Positions 44,359-55,181 of a stretch of 64,000 nt of DNA are shown in pieces. Source of the stretch: Salvia splendens (lineage: Eukaryota > Streptophyta > Magnoliopsida > Lamiales > Lamiaceae). Positions within the stretch are counted from its first letter, which is position 1. Each line of letters begins with the position of its first letter. Where the stretch lies: contig NC_056034.1 of the NCBI RefSeq assembly GCF_004379255.2, positions 5,582,501-5,646,500 of the forward strand. Direction: 5' to 3'. Under the pieces are notes generated by a model. That model searched no databases, was not told the origin of the DNA, and saw only the letters and a list, made by a program, of their open reading frames with translations. Both the position numbers and the translations under genes were made by a program.

Positions 44359-47300
44359 CTACTGTCCACGGTTGCTAAAGTTGAGCCACCTATCCAAAAA
44401 ATCCTCATGATGCTGAGTTCGGGTGTTCCGAACAGTTGAAGAATAAGTAGGTCGACGAGATGCTCTGATCGACCTACCGCCCCTTCCCTGAGTCCGGGAA
44501 GTTCTAGCACCTCGGCGGCGAAGAGTCTCTTCACGAAGCATCCGCTGATCTTGCTCACTCATAATCACAACTCCTCTACGAACTTCAGGGCGTTCTCGTC
44601 TTGACATTTCCGGTTGTTCCGGAGTCCGTTGCTGACTTGGAGTACGTTCTCGTCTTGACGTTTCCGGTTCATCCTGAGTCCGTTGTTGGTTTGGAGTAGA
44701 ATCTTGAGCAAGTGGATTAGAGGTTTGAGTTGGAGTGTGAGCATCTGTTGGCGGGAAACGCCTAAGGAATCTCTCGATTGAGGGACGCCGGGAAAGAATG
44801 ATGTCGTACCGAGAAGCCAAGCGCCGCAATGACTTCACAACTTGTTGGCAAGCCGAGCTCTCCAGCGCATTGTTCTTCCGGAGTACATGAAGCTCCTCCC
44901 ACAGTTCATCAACTTGATTCTGAACTTCAGATATGGTCATCAACTTGATTCTGAACTTCAGATATGCAGTCCTCTCAGCGATGACAGTGTTCAGCTCGGC
45001 CTCCAGATCTTTCTTTATGGACTTTAAGTCCTTATTGTTGGACTCCAGCTCCACTAACCGAGCCAAGAGTTCGTCATACTTCACCTGGTCATCTATGGCT
45101 TTTTTCTCAGCTTCGTTTAAAGCCGAAGAGTATAGCCGCTTCCAGTGAAGTACCTCCAGCTCCTTAGAGTTAAGAATACAAAGCAGCTATGTCAGTTCGG
45201 CATTTCAGTTTACCGAGCAGGCAGTAAACCACAACAGGAGTAAAAGAGATTACGAAAAGCTATAAAGAAGACACGAGTGTAGAAAGAAGAATTTTTTCAT
45301 TCACAAGAAAAATTTTTTACACAAGGAGGGCTTCAAGGCCATTTTACAAGGAGAGAAAGAAACTAAACTAAGAGAAGGGAGACGAAATCATACTCCGCCA
45401 GTTTCGTCTCCGGCTCCTCTGTGGGTTTCAGCCTCCTTCTCCTTGCCTACTTCGGCTTCAGCCTCGGCCTCCCCACTCCCTCCAGCCTGCTCGGTGCCCC
45501 CATCGCCGATCTGCTGCACCTCCTGCTCGGCATGCCCGTCGCCGGCCTGCTGATCCGTCTGCTCGGTCTCCTTGCCGGCCTCGTTTTCCTGCCCACCCTC
45601 TTCGTTAAAGATTGAAGCGGGTGAAACAGGTCCCAAGGAGGCAAAGATGGCCTCCATGTTCTCGTCCCGGTCAGCGCGGCAGTTACGAACTCTTTCAGCA
45701 GAGAGCAGGACCGAGGAAGAAGCAAGCTCCTCAAGGAGCGGCAGACTCTGGAGACGAGCTGAAATCTCTCGGCCATACAGCGCCAGGACGACTTCGGGTC
45801 CCTGCTCAGCGTTATCGGTCATCAATTTCAGCAGATCACCGATAAAGGCCGAAAATTGATTGCTCAAAAAGAGTTTCTCCGCGAAAACACGGAGAGCCTC
45901 TCCCTGAGCAACCACGGCGGCAGCCTCCCTCTGTTTAGATTGCTCTCTCTGGATGATGAGCTGGTTTTTGGCACGCTGAGCTTCATCCTGAGCCGAGATC
46001 CTAGCGGCCCTTGCCTTCTCAAAGTCTGCCCGAGCCTGTTCGGCCTGGTGACGAGCAGCATTCAACTTCCTCTGCATCTCAGCATAATCGTTGGACGCTT
46101 TGGAGAGTTCAACGGCGACGAGCTTGGAGAGCATATTGTTCCTCTGAAAATGGAAAAAGGAAAAAGTCAACAGAGGGGCCACAAAAAATATAGGAAAAAA
46201 GCAAGGCCAGAAAATCAAGAAGAGAATTCACCTCTACAAAGTCCGTTGGCCATGCAAAAGGCTCACAGACATGTTCCGAAGGGGCCGCCAAGACAATGTC
46301 TTTCTCCGGCGCTCTTGGGGGTTTCTGAATCTTCCCCTTCCCCTTTGCCGAAGTCGACTCCGGCTTTTTTGGATCCGAAGAAGAGGTCTTCTGCCTTTTC
46401 GGATTCTTCTCGACATCAGACGCCGAGCCGGTGGCTTTCTGTTTCTCCGGCTCCTTGGATTCGGAGGATTTCCGACCTAGCCTGCTTAGCCTGTTCACTG
46501 CCAAAAAGCCGCCCGAAAAGAGACAAAGTTAGTTTCGCCCTAAAAGCAGTAAAGCAACAAAGAAATCCTCACCCCCATTCTCTTCGTCCGAAGACGAGAA
46601 TCGAACACGAATTCACCTTACTAGCTCATATTCCCGAATACTGTTTCCTAATCAGGGAATCTTATTGAGCTCCGCCCTCGAGCTCGTCACGGGTCACTAC
46701 CTAGGATGAGGAATTACGGACTTCTGCCCTGCTCCAATGAAAAGTCCGGAGCCGCGTCCTATTGTACAAAAAAGAATAGGGACGCCGGGAAAGAATGATG
46801 TCGTACCGAGAAGCCAAGCGCCGCAATGACTTCACAACTTGTTGGCAAGCCGAGCTCTCCAGCGCATTGTTCTTCCGGAGTACATGAAGCTCCTCCCACA
46901 GTTCATCAACTTGATTCTGAACTTCAGATATGGTCATCAACTTGATTCTGAACTTCAGATATGCAGTCCTCTCAGCGATGACAGTGTTCAGCTCGGCCTC
47001 CAGATCTTTCTTTATGGACTTTAAGTCCTTATTGTTGGACTCCAGCTCCACTAACCGAGCCAAGAGTTCGTCATACTTCACCTGGTCATCTATGGCTTTT
47101 TTCTCAGCTTCGTTAAAGCCGAAGAGTATAGCCGCTTCCAGTGAAGTACCTCCAGCTCCTTAGAGTTAAGAATACAAAGCAGCTATGTCAGTTCGGCATT
47201 TCAGTTTACCGAGCAGGCAGTAAACCACAACAGGAGTAAAAGAGATTACGAAAAGCTATAAAGAAGACACGAGTGTAGAAAGAAGAATTTTTTCATTCAC

Positions 47301-49291
47301 AAGAAAAATTTTTTACACAAGGAGGGCTTCAAGGCCATTTTACAAGGAGAGAAAGAAACTAAACTAAGAGAAGGGAGACGAAATCATACTCCGCCCAGTT
47401 TCGTCTCGGCTCCTCTGTGGGTTTCAGCCTCCTTTCCTTGCCTACTTCGTGCTTCAGCCTCGGCCTACCCACCTCCCTCCAGCCTGCTCGGTGCCCCCAT
47501 CGCCGATCTGCTGCACCTCCTGCTTTCGGCGATGCCGTCGCCGGCCTGATGATCCGTCTGCTCGGTCTCCTTGACGGCCTCGTTTCCTTCCCACCCTCTT
47601 CGTTAAAGATTGAAGCGGGTTGAAACAGGCTCCCAAGGAGGCAAAGAGGCCTAAATGTTCTCGCTCCGGTCAGCGCGCAGTTAGTTACGGAACTCTTTCA
47701 GCATGAGAGCAGGACCGAGGAAGAAGCAAAAGCTCCTCAAAGGAGCGGCAGACTCTGGAGACGAGCTGAAATCTCTCGGCCATACAGCGCCAGGACGACT
47801 CGGGTCCCTGCTCAGCGTTATCGGTCATCAATTTCAGCAGATCACCGATAAAGGCCGAAAATTGATTGCTCAAAAAGAGTTTCTCGCCGAAAACACGGAG
47901 AGGCCTCTCCCTGAGCAACCACGGCGGCAGCCTCCCTCTGTTTAGATTGCTCTCTCTGGATGATGAGCTGGTTTTTGGCACGCTGAGCTTCATCCTGAGC
48001 CGAGATCCTAGCGGCCCTTGCCTTCTCAAAGTCTGCCCGAGCCTGTTCGGCCTGGTGACGAGCAGCATTCAACTTCTCTGCATCTCAGCATAATCGTTGG
48101 ACGCTTTGGAGAGTTCAACGGCGACGAGCTTGGAGAGCATATTGTTCCTCTGAAATGGAAAAAGGAAAAAGTCAACAGAGGGGCCACAAAAAAATATAGG
48201 AAAAAAGCAAGGCCAGAAAATCAAGAAGAGAATTCACCTCTACAAAGTCCGTTGGCCATGCAAAAGGCTCACAGACATGTTCCGAAGGGGCCGCCAAGAC
48301 AATGTCTTTCTCCGGCGCTCTTGGGGGTTCTGAATCTTCCCCTTCCCCTTTGCCGAAGTCGACTCCGGCTTTTTTGGATCCGAAGAAGAGGTCTTCTGCC
48401 TTTTCGGATTCTTCTCGACATCAGACGCCGAGCCGGTGGCTTTCTGTTTCTCCGGCTCCTTGGATTCGAGGATTTCCGACCTAGCCTGCTTAGCATGTTC
48501 ACTGCCAAAAAGCGAGAAAACAAAGTTAGTTTTCGCCGCTAAAGCAGTAAAGCATAAAAAAGAAATCCTCACCCTCAGTCTCTTCGTCCGAAGACGAGGA
48601 ATCGAACACGAAGTCACCCTTGACGAGCTCAGATTCCGAATACTGTTTCCTAATCATGGGAATCTTATTGGAGCTCGCCCTCGAGCTCGTCCAACGGTTC
48701 TACCCGAGGATGAGGAATTACGGACTTCGGCCCTCTCCAGGAAAAGTCCGGAGCCGCTGTCCTATTGTAAAAAAAGAAACGATTTTGCCACTTCGGCCAT
48801 TTGGTTTTACAAAAGGCTCTAAAGGGCTGTAAAGGGATCAAGTAAAACCAGGATCCCTTTCCTCTTAAACTGAAAGAAATTAAGGATTGCCCTCAGAGAC
48901 AGATCCTTTTCTAGTCTACGCAGCTCGGCAGCAAAGGCCGATAAGTGCCTCCAAGAATTTGGAGTCACCTGACCTAAAGGAAGTTGAAAAAAAATCAAGA
49001 AGCTCTACAAAGGCAGGGGGAAGAGGGAAACGAAGCCCGCATTCTAAGCAGGCTTCGTAAACGGTGGCATAACCCTCCGGCGGCGAGTTAGCCCTATGAA
49101 TGTCGTCGGGAATCACCACTAACCCCCCAGGAAGAAAATATTTTCCGTGTAAGGATATCACAGTATCCTTACTCAAAATGCTGTGAAAAATATTCTACCG
49201 TCTTCTCCCCGGACCTTTTCCGGCCAGAAGACCCCTCACCCCCCTTCCTACCACTACCTGATTCAGAAACAGTTTCAGAAGAAGAAGACAT
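44359..49291 (-). pseudogene. Gypsy 1 antisense gene, duplicated and broken
   Basis: Reads opposite to gag-pol and matches the four-exon antisense gene of Gypsy 2. The start is at 49291 (MSSSSETVSES). The first exon has extra T residues near 49190 and 48990 that shift the frame around the PPEGYATVYEACLECGLRFPL domain. Exons two to four exist twice because of a direct duplication of about 2 kb. In the left copy they look intact (46504-46240, 46146-45388, 45170-44359, with coiled-coil frames). In the right copy (48500-46780) they carry many one-base indels. Either the gene is decaying or this segment is poorly assembled. Confidence 0.7.
44781..48772. repeat. Direct duplication of about 1997 bp in the Gypsy 1 tail
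   Basis: AGGGACGCCGGGAAAGAATG starts both copies (44781 and 46778). The copies agree over long stretches but differ by clusters of single-base insertions and deletions, mainly at 46560-46777, 47390-47720 and 48060-48540. Gypsy 2 has only one copy of this region. The junction near 46777 joins AAAAAAGAAT to AGGGACG with little homology. Confidence 0.88.
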
Positions 49292-49600
49292 GATTCTTAC
49301 TCTTTGATGGTCGAAAGTCTCTGAAGAAATTCTTGAAGAAGCGGAAGAAAATTTTACGAAAAAGAGAGAGAATGCCGAAGAAATAATCGCAAAAGTGTTC
49401 CAATGATGAAGAAAGGAAATATTTATCAGATTCGCAGAGGCATTTCAAATTCGTCACACCGTTTCAAATCCCACTTTTTCCGGATTCTCTGGCCGGATTT
49501 GCTGTCACATTTAATGCAGACACGTGCGGAGCACGTCCCCTGACGTCAGCCTCCCCCTTACACTTATCCAAAATGCCGAAGTGATTCACTTCGCTTTTCG

Positions 49601-49609
49601 GGGGGGTGG
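49601..49609 (+). other. Gypsy 1 polypurine tract
   Basis: GGGGGGTGG directly precedes the 3' LTR, preceded by CTTTTCG. It is the presumed plus-strand primer. Gypsy 2 has an equivalent G run at 62668-62675. Confidence 0.7.
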
Positions 49610-50217
49610 TGATGGGATACGAACTAAACAATAATTGCGAGCCCAATAGCAGTGACGGCCCATCAGCCCAAAACCCAAGAAAGAGTATCAGTTCGGCACA
49701 ACCAAAGAGTTCGGTCACAGCCTATAGCTCGGAAAGAGTATCAGTTCGGCACAACCAAAGAGTTCGGTCACAGCCTATAGCTCGGTAAAAGCCGACCAAT
49801 CGAGCTCAACTCTCAGATCGGCAAAAGCTGATCGGCAAAGTTCAGCAGTTCGGTCTCAGTATTCGACCGAACAAGGAGATAGTGGACCCATGCAGGATCT
49901 CCACGACCTCCATTACACCCACGATCTATTTAGTGGTATTAAGCAGTTATCAACCCCACTACCAGGGCTGCAAACCACGATCTTAGTTCGAATGTATAAA
50001 TAGAACTTAGATCAGATAGACCAGGTTAAGCTCTCTAGATCCTGAATCTTATAGCAAATCAGTATTGTAATCTGTAAGCGAGACCAAACAATACAAATTT
50101 GCCCTCTCTTCTTCCCGTGGACGTAGATTTACCTCAGTAAATCGAACCACGTAATTTTCCGTGTTGTGATCATTTATTACTTGCATTTATTCCCATCAAA
50201 AATTCGCCACATCATCA
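49610..50217 (+). repeat. Gypsy 1 3' LTR
   Basis: 608 bp, the same length as the 5' LTR. Two differences were noticed (ATACGGAC against ATACGAAC near the start, and CCAAGCAATAC against CCAAACAATAC), implying a fairly young insertion. Confidence 0.95.
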
Positions 50218-50222
50218 TATAA

Positions 50223-52289
50223 TATAGTAGTAGATCTTTATTAGTACTCTCTACATTCATTTAATTTGTAGTTGAATATTCCCTCCATCTTTGCTTAGTA
50301 AAGGCATTTCTTAAGGTACGGAGATTAACAAATTTTGTTAAATTAAACAAATGAAGATAAAGTAAAATATGAGTGTAAAATAGGAAAAATAAGTGATCGA
50401 CTAAATTAAGAGTAATTAGATATTTATTTCTGACTTTTTACTTGTAATAAATTTGTACTCACTTTTGCTATAAAAATATTCTTTAACTCAAATATTGAAA
50501 TGGAATTTGTTACTCATATCATGGCAACTTAAACATCTTGTGGGAAGAAAAGCAAAAATAAAATAAAAACAAAATAATAGGCCAACTTCCAAAATTCATG
50601 TAGTAAGAAATTTGTAGTACAATTTTCAGTACACATTAGGTTAGCGAGTCACATGTTCGTCTTCAGAAGATATTGTATGTGGAGTAGATAAATTGAGATT
50701 TCAACCTTTTCACACTTGAAACGTTATGATCATATTTATATTAGATCAATAAAAAATTACTACAATAATTGAATTGAACAATAAAGTTTTATTTGAAGAT
50801 CCATTTTGTATGTTATTCAGGTAAGATTATGCTAATTTATAAATTTACTCTTACACACCTCTCTCCCTCTATCTAGGGTTTTCTTAATATTGAGAGATAT
50901 TAATGTGAGAAAGGGCAGCTGGTTGAACGGATCAACCAATGGAAGAATTAAGAGAAAGACAAAATAGTTTAGGGATCGGTCCAATAAATCGACTGCCAGT
51001 TTTTAGGTTAGTTACCAAAGCCTTCATTTGGATCTTATTTCACGTTCTACTATTATCGAGTAACATTTTAGTTTGTCACACTTCACAAGTATAAACATAT
51101 GAATAAAATTTAGATTTTTGTGTTGGATCCATACACTTATTTTTCTCCTGTGAATTTTGGGTTGCTGTGTTTCCACTTTTTAATTGGGTTTTTGAGTTTT
51201 ATATTGTACAACTGATGTTCATTTATTTTAAAATAAAGTTTTTAGTTACTAAGTTTTACTATTAAAGAATTTTTTTGTAAACTCTCTCTCACTGTGAAAG
51301 AGAAAGAGAGTAGTGACAAAAACCAGGAACCAAATTAAATTTAAGTTGCTTTCCATTGGTGTATAAACAATGCCTTTTATATTTGTTTGAAAAGCAAAAA
51401 GTATATAAATAATTAATCCATTGCTATAAAAAAAAAGTAGTACAAGAAAATCCGTCTTCTGATCTCCATTTGTTGGAGTTTTTTTATTTTAAAGTTGAAG
51501 TGTGATGGTTTAGACACACTAATGATTTGATTAAGTTCCATACGGTAGAAACAAAAGTTTTGAATGTATTTTTGAATAGTGTACATACTCTTAAGAATCG
51601 AGCTTGGGTAATTAATAGACATTATAAAGATGTGCTATTAAAGTGAAAACATATGGTGCATCATTTCAAATGAGAAACAATCTTAGTTATAATTGTCGGA
51701 TGAGATGTTAATGCAAAAGAACAAAAGAATATTATGAAGAGTCGGATGAGATGTTAATGCAAAAGAACAAAAGAATCAAATGCTAACTAATTTCAATTTT
51801 GTATATTAAAAATATCAACATAAAGATATAAATTTATTAATTAATCTTCTTGTGTTGATAAATTTATGTAATTGTGTTGATATTTAAATTTACATGTTGT
51901 ATTGATATAATTATGTCTTTGTGTTGATAATTTTAATACACAGAATTGAAAGTTATTAGATATTACTGTAAATTAGTATTACAATAACACGACCCGGAAG
52001 GAGTATATACCACTGAAAATAAATTTAAGGAAAATATTTATTAAAAATAAAACAAGATTAGGACCATCTCAGATATACACTATAGAACTTAAAATAGAGT
52101 AGGCAATTAGTCCAATAACACTCCAAAATCAATTTCATTTAGAGGTTTTGAGTAAAACATAATACTCCTACTACCTATTTTTAGGTTCACAGCAAAACAA
52201 ACCGAAATTATTTTTCAAATTCGGTGAGTAAAAAAGATAGTGAAAATAGAATATTCTTTTAAGTTTAATGTAAATTGTTAGAGTAAACT
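50223..52289. other. AT-rich spacer between the two Gypsy elements
   Basis: No gene recognised. A decayed Stowaway-type left end (ATTCCCTCCATCTTTGC) is visible near 50278 without a matching right end. A 46-bp duplication is listed separately. Confidence 0.5.
51694..51776. repeat. Short tandem duplication, 46-bp period
   Basis: GTCGGATGAGATGTTAATGC followed by AAAAGAACAAAAGAAT occurs at 51694 and again at 51740. Confidence 0.9.
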
Positions 52290-52393
52290 TACCACTCCCC
52301 CTTGTCCCTCATTATGTATCGAGTTTTCCATTTTGGTTTGTTTCACTCACTTCATTTTTATCACTTTTAATAGTGGGCATCACATTCAACTAA

Positions 52394-52991
52394 TGATGGG
52401 GTACGAACTAAACCCTAATGGCAAGCCCAATAACAGTGACGGCCCACCAGCCCAGAGCCCAAGAAAGAGTATCTGTTCGGCACCAAAGAGTTCGGCACGA
52501 CCAAAGAGTTCGGACTCAGCCTACAGCTCGGTAAAAGCCGACCAGTCAAGCTCTCCTCTCAGATCGGCAAGAGCTGATCGGTAAAGTCCAGCAGTTCGGT
52601 CTCAGCATTCGACCGAACTAGGAGTTAGTGGACTCATGAAAGGCCTCCACGACCTCCGCTATACCCACGATCTATTTAGTGGTACGAAGCAGTTATTGAG
52701 CAGTTATTGCTCACCCACGATCTTGTTAGTGGGGCTGCAAACCACGATCCTAGTTCAATGTATAAATAGAACTTAGATCAGATAGAAAAGGGTTAAGCTC
52801 TCTAGAGATAAAATAGCATATAGCAAGTCTGTGTTGTAAGCTGTAATCCCAGATCAAGCAATACAATCTTGCCCTCCCTTCTTCCCGTGGACGTAGATTT
52901 ACTTCAGTAAATCGAACCACGTAAATTCTTTGTGTCATAATCTTCATTCTCTACCAGCATTTATTAACATCAATAATTCGCGGATTCATCA
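52394..52991 (+). repeat. Gypsy 2 5' LTR
   Basis: Begins TGATGGGGTACG, ends GGATTCATCA, with a TATA box TATAAATA at 52761-52768. It is homologous to the Gypsy 1 LTR but from a distinct subfamily. Confidence 0.95.
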
Positions 52992-52992
52992 C

Positions 52993-53010
52993 TGGCGCCG
53001 TCTGTGGGAA
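52993..53010 (+). other. Gypsy 2 putative primer-binding site
   Basis: TGGCGCCGTCTGTGGGAA, two bases inside the LTR. It equals the first 18 bases of the Copia and Gypsy 1 primer site. Confidence 0.75.
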
Positions 53011-53067
53011 ACAGAGAACAAAATTTGTGATAAAGCGAATTTTTGATCCATTTTTTCCACCCAAAAA

Positions 53068-55154
53068 ATGCATACCAGATCGCAGAATACCCGTATTCCA
53101 GCCCGTGAGAACCAGGAGGAAGCCAATCCATCCCATAGGTCGGGAAAACAGCCTAGGGATAAATCCACCACCAGTTCTCATGGCGAAGGAACAAGCCGCT
53201 CCAAAAATCGTCCCACTGAGTCTTCCCAGCAGCCCGATTTGAATGAGGCTGTCAAGCAGTTTTTGGCTGAAAAGCAGGAGGAATTCTTAACCTTCCTGCG
53301 AAAAAGCCAAAAGCAGCCGGAGACGAAAACGACGGATTCTCCTTCTCCCTCCGCACAAGAAAGTCACTACCGCAGTAGTGTCGCATCTCCCAGGAGAAAG
53401 AATCCCCGTCCCCCACATATTCCAGCTCCTCCTCGGTACCGGAATCACAGGAGAACTCAATCTCCTCCATACCGACGAGATATCGGATTCGCCGTGTACG
53501 GAGCACTGAAGACTCCGTTCTCGGACGATATCACCCGAACTCCCCTACCACAGAACTACCGAACTCCGTCGATGACTTACGACGGGCTCGTGGATCCTCA
53601 CGATTTCTTGGGGCGCTATCAATATAACATGGCGAACCAGGGTCTCAACGAGGTCCACATGTGCAAGCTGTTTCCCGAGCTGCTCATCGGGAACGCAAGA
53701 AGGTGGTTCGATAGCCTCCCCCAGGGCAGCATCAGATCTTACCGAGATCTAATGGATGCCTTCCACAGGAGGTTCTTTCAGAAAGCGGAAGCCCGAATCA
53801 CTTCGGCTCAGCTGCTTTCCATTCGTCAAGGTCGCGACGAAAAAATCTGCGACTTTATGACAAGATTCCACAAGGAATGCCTGCAAGTAGACGATCTCAA
53901 CGATCTGCTTGTCATCTCGGCATTCCAAAATGGAATCTTGCCCGGAGCTCTCTACAGGAAGCTCGTTGAGTGCGGTCCGCAGACAGCTCAGGAAATGTGG
54001 GACATTGCGGACCAGTACTCCCGGGCCGATGAGGCAGACCGTCGCAAACGGTCGTTAGACAGCTCATCGTCCCGAGGAGACAGAAGGAAGCCCGATCATA
54101 GCAATCAGGGGCATCCTCGCCGGACTCCATTTGAAAGAATTCAAAGGGCTCCGGTGCAAGACAGATTGGGACCTCGTCTCAATCCCGAGAAGCCGCCCGC
54201 TCAGTTCGTACCGCTGAACAAGCCGAGAGCGGAAATTTTCGAACTGCACTCTGACCTGTTCGAAAAGCCAAAGCGGATGACGAAATCAGCCGCGCGCCGA
54301 CCACAGGATACTACTACTGCTCCTACCATCAAGACCACGGTCACGATACTGAGGAGTGCAGAAACTTGGCTGCAGGCATCGATGTTCTTGTGAAGGCAGG
54401 GACATTGAAAAAATACCGAAGTAAGCAGCCAAAGAAGAATAAAAAGCAGAGTGGTGCGAACTGCGCTCCTCAGGATCCGAAAAGGCAGCCGGATCCCGAA
54501 GACGATGACGAGCCGCAATATGATGGAGTAATCCAGACTATTGACGCGCTCCCTGCCGGGAAGACCAAGTCGTCCCTAAAGTCAGAGCGCAGAGGCTCCA
54601 ATCGAGAGGAGCCAACGCATAAAAGGCTGAAGCAGGACGAAGTGATTACGTTCTCGGCTGCTGATCCCGTCCCGGCCATCTCTCCTCACCAAGACGCCAT
54701 TGTCATCCAAGCCGGAGTGGCAAACAAACTGATCCACAGGGTGCTTGTGGATACAGGAGCGTCGGTTAGCATTCTTTTTAAAGAGTGCTTCGACAAACTG
54801 GAAGTGGACCCAGCTCGGCTCAGTCCGGCTCCGCTTCCCCTGAAGAGCTTCACTCAGGAGGACACCCGCCCTGAAGGTATTATCAGCCTTCCGATCACGG
54901 TGGGGAAAGCGCCTACTAGCTCCAGTACGATGATTGAGTTTTTCGTGGTGAAAGCTCGGTCCCCGTACAACGTCATCCTGGGAAGAGACTGGCTCAACAC
55001 AGTTCGGGCCGTTTGCTCCACCTATCACCTCACCATCAAGATCCCTACTAAAGGAGGGATAGCGGTCATCCGAGGTGACCAAAAGAGAGCAAAGGAATGT
55101 CTGCAAATTGCGCTTAGAAGTGCCGAGCAGTCAGATCGGCACCACCAAGCATAG
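53068..55154 (+). pseudogene. Gypsy 2 gag-protease with a frameshift
   Basis: The frame opens at ATG 53068 and includes the Gag core without the nonsense codon of Gypsy 1. At about 54309-54318, just before the CCHC-like knuckle, ACTACTACTGC stands where Gypsy 1 has ACGTACTGC, a net gain of two bases that moves the rest into another frame. The protease (VDTGASVSILF) and the C-terminus lie in the shifted frame, ending in the UAG at 55152-55154. The N-terminal part of 441 codons would be made as a truncated Gag. Confidence 0.9.
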
Positions 55155-55160
55155 CAATCA
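55152..55160 (+). promoter_or_regulatory. Putative leaky stop UAG CAA UCA (gag/pol)
   Basis: Same stop and same six following bases as in Gypsy 1, again in frame with the start of pol (ATG at 55182). Confidence 0.6.
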
Positions 55161-55181
55161 CAGCAGCCGGAGTCAGAGGCG

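Larger units (their letters stand above)
37589..50217 (+). mobile_element. Gypsy element 1, Tat-like (12.6 kb)
   Basis: 608-bp LTRs at both ends differ at only a few positions seen by eye. A perfect 5-bp duplication TATAA lies at 37584-37588 and 50218-50222. Order: LTR, primer site, gag-protease, UAG, pol (RT, RNase H, second RNase H, integrase), tandem repeats, an antisense multi-exon gene, G-rich polypurine tract, LTR. The dual RNase H and a long region after pol with an antisense frame point to the Tat lineage. Gag has one nonsense codon, pol is intact, and the region after pol contains a 2-kb duplication. Confidence 0.95.

Noticed and set aside
45421..46668. Plus-strand frames in the Gypsy 1 tail (for example 45856-46668)
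   Set aside because: They are shadows of the antisense gene, which has coiled-coil composition and spliced homologues on the minus strand.
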